Shown piece by piece: positions 6,299 to 7,784 of a stretch of DNA of 7,784 bases. The DNA is from JAYTQG01 sp043746815. GTDB taxonomy: Bacteria > Actinomycetota > Thermoleophilia > Miltoncostaeales > Miltoncostaeaceae. A model generated the notes under the pieces. It worked only from the letters and a program-made list of their open reading frames with translations. It searched no databases and had not been told where the DNA came from. The stretch covers positions 1-7,784 of the forward strand of contig JAYTQG010000196.1 of assembly GCA_043746815.1 (NCBI GenBank), written 5' to 3'. The stretch's first letter is position 1, and every line of letters begins with the position of its first letter. Made by a program: the position numbers and the translations under genes.

Positions 6299-7197
6299 GC
6301 GGTGCGTTCCGCCCACCCTGCCAGGCCGTGCGCGTTCGCTGGCGCCCACTGGGTCAGTTCCCACCGCGCTTGGGCGTCGGCAGTGAGGGCGGCCGCGCCC
6401 AGCGGCAGTGCCGCCTCGATCGCCGTCGCGACGGCCGCGACTTCAGGATCTCGGTCCCACGCGGCGCGCACCGCCTGTGACACCGTGGCCAACTGTTCGC
6501 GTGCGCATGTCACCTGGGCCTGCGGCTCGGCGACGAAGCCGAAGTGGCTGATCATGAGCGCGCTCGGGTTGATCCCGGCGATGCGCACCAGGGTTGCGTC
6601 ACCGGCGACAGGGTCGATGTCGGAGGGCGGAAGGGTCGGGTACAGCGGACACCCATCGAACGAAACCCCGAGGGCGTCGCCAGCGACGAGTGTCCCAGTG
6701 GCCTCATCGAGGACCGCCATGTGATGGCGGGCGTGGCCGGGTGCCTCCAACATGACCAGCTCGCGACCCGGTCCGACGATCACTCGGTGGCCATCCTCGG
6801 CGACCGTGATCCGTACCGGATCCGTCGCGGCGAGTCCACCGTACAGGTACGTCTGCGGGCCATAGACGGCGTGGGACGCGGTCACAAGACGATCCGGCTC
6901 GGCGAGGTGACGCGCCCCGCGTCCGTGCACCACGATCTGGGCGTTCGGAAAGTGTCGGGCGAGGGCACCGGTCGCGCCACAGTGGTCCAGATGAATATGT
7001 GTCAGGACGATCCACGCGAGGTCGGCCGGTCCAATGTCCTGTGCCTCGATGGCCGCGATCACAACCGCCGCTGAGGTCTCGGCACCCACGTCGATCACGG
7101 CCGGTGATGGCCCGCGGACGAGGAGCGCGGCCATCAATCCGCTGACGCCGCCCAGCATCGTGTCGATCACGGTCAGGTCGGGGCTCAGTTCGGTCAC
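6295..7197 (-). CDS. Metallo-beta-lactamase-fold hydrolase
   Basis: A 300-residue cytosolic protein with the complete two-metal site of the MBL superfamily: THIHLDH (66-72, giving H67, H69, D71, H72), H155 in PGHARHH, D174 in VAGD and H218 in SHFGF. All seven metal ligands are therefore present. The family includes glyoxalase II, lactonases and other hydrolases. The sequence does not tell me the substrate, and I see no lactonase-specific or RNase-specific feature. The C-terminal ~80 residues are helical and Ala-rich. The start is GTG 7197, with GGGAG (revcomp of 7207-7211) nine bases upstream. It is the first gene of a three-gene minus-strand operon with the NrtR-like regulator, and it starts 27 bases from the divergent rpiA. 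Regulation by the co-encoded NrtR-like protein is likely but inferred. Confidence 0.92.
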   Translation of the reverse strand: MTELSPDLTVIDTMLGGVSGLMAALLVRGPSPAVIDVGAETSAAVVIAAIEAQDIGPADLAWIVLTHIHLDHCGATGALARHFPNAQIVVHGRGARHLAEPDRLVTASHAVYGPQTYLYGGLAATDPVRITVAEDGHRVIVGPGRELVMLEAPGHARHHMAVLDEATGTLVAGDALGVSFDGCPLYPTLPPSDIDPVAGDATLVRIAGINPSALMISHFGFVAEPQAQVTCAREQLATVSQAVRAAWDRDPEVAAVATAIEAALPLGAAALTADAQARWELTQWAPANAHGLAGWAERTA

Positions 7198-7224
7198 GCC
7201 CTAAGTCTCCCATAGGATCCGGCC
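7198..7224. promoter_or_regulatory. Extremely short divergent region between the MBL hydrolase and rpiA
   Basis: Two GTG start codons point away from each other with 27 bases between. The ribosome binding sites GGGAG (minus strand, 7207-7211) and AGGA (plus strand, 7214-7217) lie almost side by side. CCTA (7200-7203) and TAGG (7213-7216) form a weak inverted repeat. There is no space for two promoters, so each must lie inside the other gene. A TTGACG (revcomp of 7237-7242) on the minus strand inside rpiA could be a -35 for the hydrolase, though no good -10 follows. Confidence 0.5.
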
Positions 7225-7784
7225 GTGTCGAACGCCCGTCAACTTGCCTGGGACGCCGCTGGCGCGGCCGCCAGCGCTCTCGTCAGGGACCGGCAACGCG
7301 TTGGCCTTGGTACCGGCCGGGCGGCGGCGGCGGGAATTCGTTCGCTTGCCGCCCGCGTGGCTGAGGGTCTCACGGTGGTTGGGGTGCCCACGTCGCGGGC
7401 CAGCGCTGAGCTTGCTCGGGGCCTCGGAGTTCGTCTCGGGCGGCTCACCGATGACCTGGATCTGGCGTTCGACGGGGCCGATGCGGTGGATCCGTCAGGG
7501 CTCTTGGTGAAAGGCGCGGGCGGCGCCCATGTCCGAGAGCGTGTCGTCGCAGTGGCGTCTCAGCGGTTCGTCGTGCTCGTGGATGAGCCGAAGCTTGTTT
7601 CATCCCTTGACGCTTGGGGGGTGCTGCCAATTGCTTGCCTTCCGTTTGCCCGAGAGCGACTTCTCCTGGAACTGGCGTCGCTCTCCCCTGCTCCACGCCC
7701 AGCGCGCAGCGATGACGGTCTGGTCCTGATCGACCTTCACCCCCCCGCGGGGGCGGACTGGAGGGCACTGGCGGCGGGACTCCG
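7225..7784 (+). CDS. rpiA: Ribose-5-phosphate isomerase A, 3' end outside window
   Basis: The first 186 residues of RpiA, which interconverts ribose 5-phosphate and ribulose 5-phosphate in the pentose phosphate pathway. Visible motifs are GLGTGRAAAAGIRSL (27-41), VVGVPTSRASAELA (51-64), FDGADAVDP (82-90), LVKGAGGAHVRERVV (94-108) and FVVLVDEPKLV (115-125). The residues matching the E. coli catalytic set are present: D83, D86, K96 and E105. Two normally well-kept positions differ: the substrate loop reads GTGRA rather than GTGST, and DGADE reads DGADA. GTG 7225 is the first start after an in-frame TAG at 7213 and has AGGA at 7214-7217. It places the GTG loop about 28 residues in, as in known RpiA. 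The family is about 220 residues, so roughly 35-40 residues lie beyond the right edge. It is divergent from the MBL/NrtR-like operon. Confidence 0.92.
   Translation, partial: MSNARQLAWDAAGAAASALVRDRQRVGLGTGRAAAAGIRSLAARVAEGLTVVGVPTSRASAELARGLGVRLGRLTDDLDLAFDGADAVDPSGLLVKGAGGAHVRERVVAVASQRFVVLVDEPKLVSSLDAWGVLPIACLPFARERLLLELASLSPAPRPARSDDGLVLIDLHPPAGADWRALAAGL

Noticed and set aside
6299..6364. Upstream GTG start for the NrtR-like gene at 6364
   Set aside because: It would overlap the hydrolase gene by 70 bases and add a Gly/Arg-rich segment with no Nudix character; the GTGA overlap at 6298 is the typical coupled arrangement.
6544..7074. A 176-residue plus-strand frame
   Set aside because: Antisense to the MBL hydrolase, whose metal ligands are all in the other strand.
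7317..7335. GCG-rich run inside rpiA, possible triplet repeat
   Set aside because: It encodes the Arg-Ala-Ala-Ala-Ala part of the conserved substrate loop region; explained by codon bias for alanine.

Overview
The window is GC-rich, densely packed bacterial chromosome with short intergenic gaps and several GTG starts. The primary-type sigma factor, with its short region 1.1 and very conserved regions 2 to 4, and the sigma factor carrying its own zinc anti-sigma-like tail, point to Actinomycetota, most likely Thermoleophilia (Solirubrobacterales-like). This placement is an inference from protein resemblance only. No rRNA, tRNA, CRISPR array, insertion sequence or prophage gene is visible, and no gene-free stretch exceeds 300 bases.

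Left part (1-2177, minus strand): a large membrane-bound signalling protein with about ten membrane segments, then GAF, PAS and GGDEF domains. It runs off the left edge right after its GGDEF motif. It is read divergently from the plus-strand block at 2336-5275. That block holds an ECF-type sigma factor fused to an H-x3-C-x2-C zinc motif, hydrophobic segments and a Pro-rich tail; a single-domain cyclophilin; and an RpoD/SigA-family sigma factor. A hairpin lies between the ECF gene and the cyclophilin gene. A strong GC-rich hairpin closes the block at 5285-5312 and also lies at the end of the converging minus-strand operon.

Right part (5324-7197, minus strand): a three-gene operon of a metallo-beta-lactamase-fold hydrolase, a Nudix/winged-helix regulator of the NrtR type with a wrecked Nudix box, and an 88-residue two-helix membrane protein. 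The hydrolase and regulator overlap by 4 bases (GTGA). Only 27 bases from the hydrolase start, and divergent to it, begins a ribose-5-phosphate isomerase A gene (rpiA), cut by the right edge.

How the genes may work together: the left half is regulatory (c-di-GMP signalling and two sigma factors). The right half may be a metabolic unit in which an NrtR-like regulator, possibly sensing a phosphopentose or ADP-ribose type ligand, controls its own operon and perhaps the adjacent rpiA. The two most distinctive items are the one-polypeptide sigma/anti-sigma protein and the NrtR-like/MBL/rpiA divergon.
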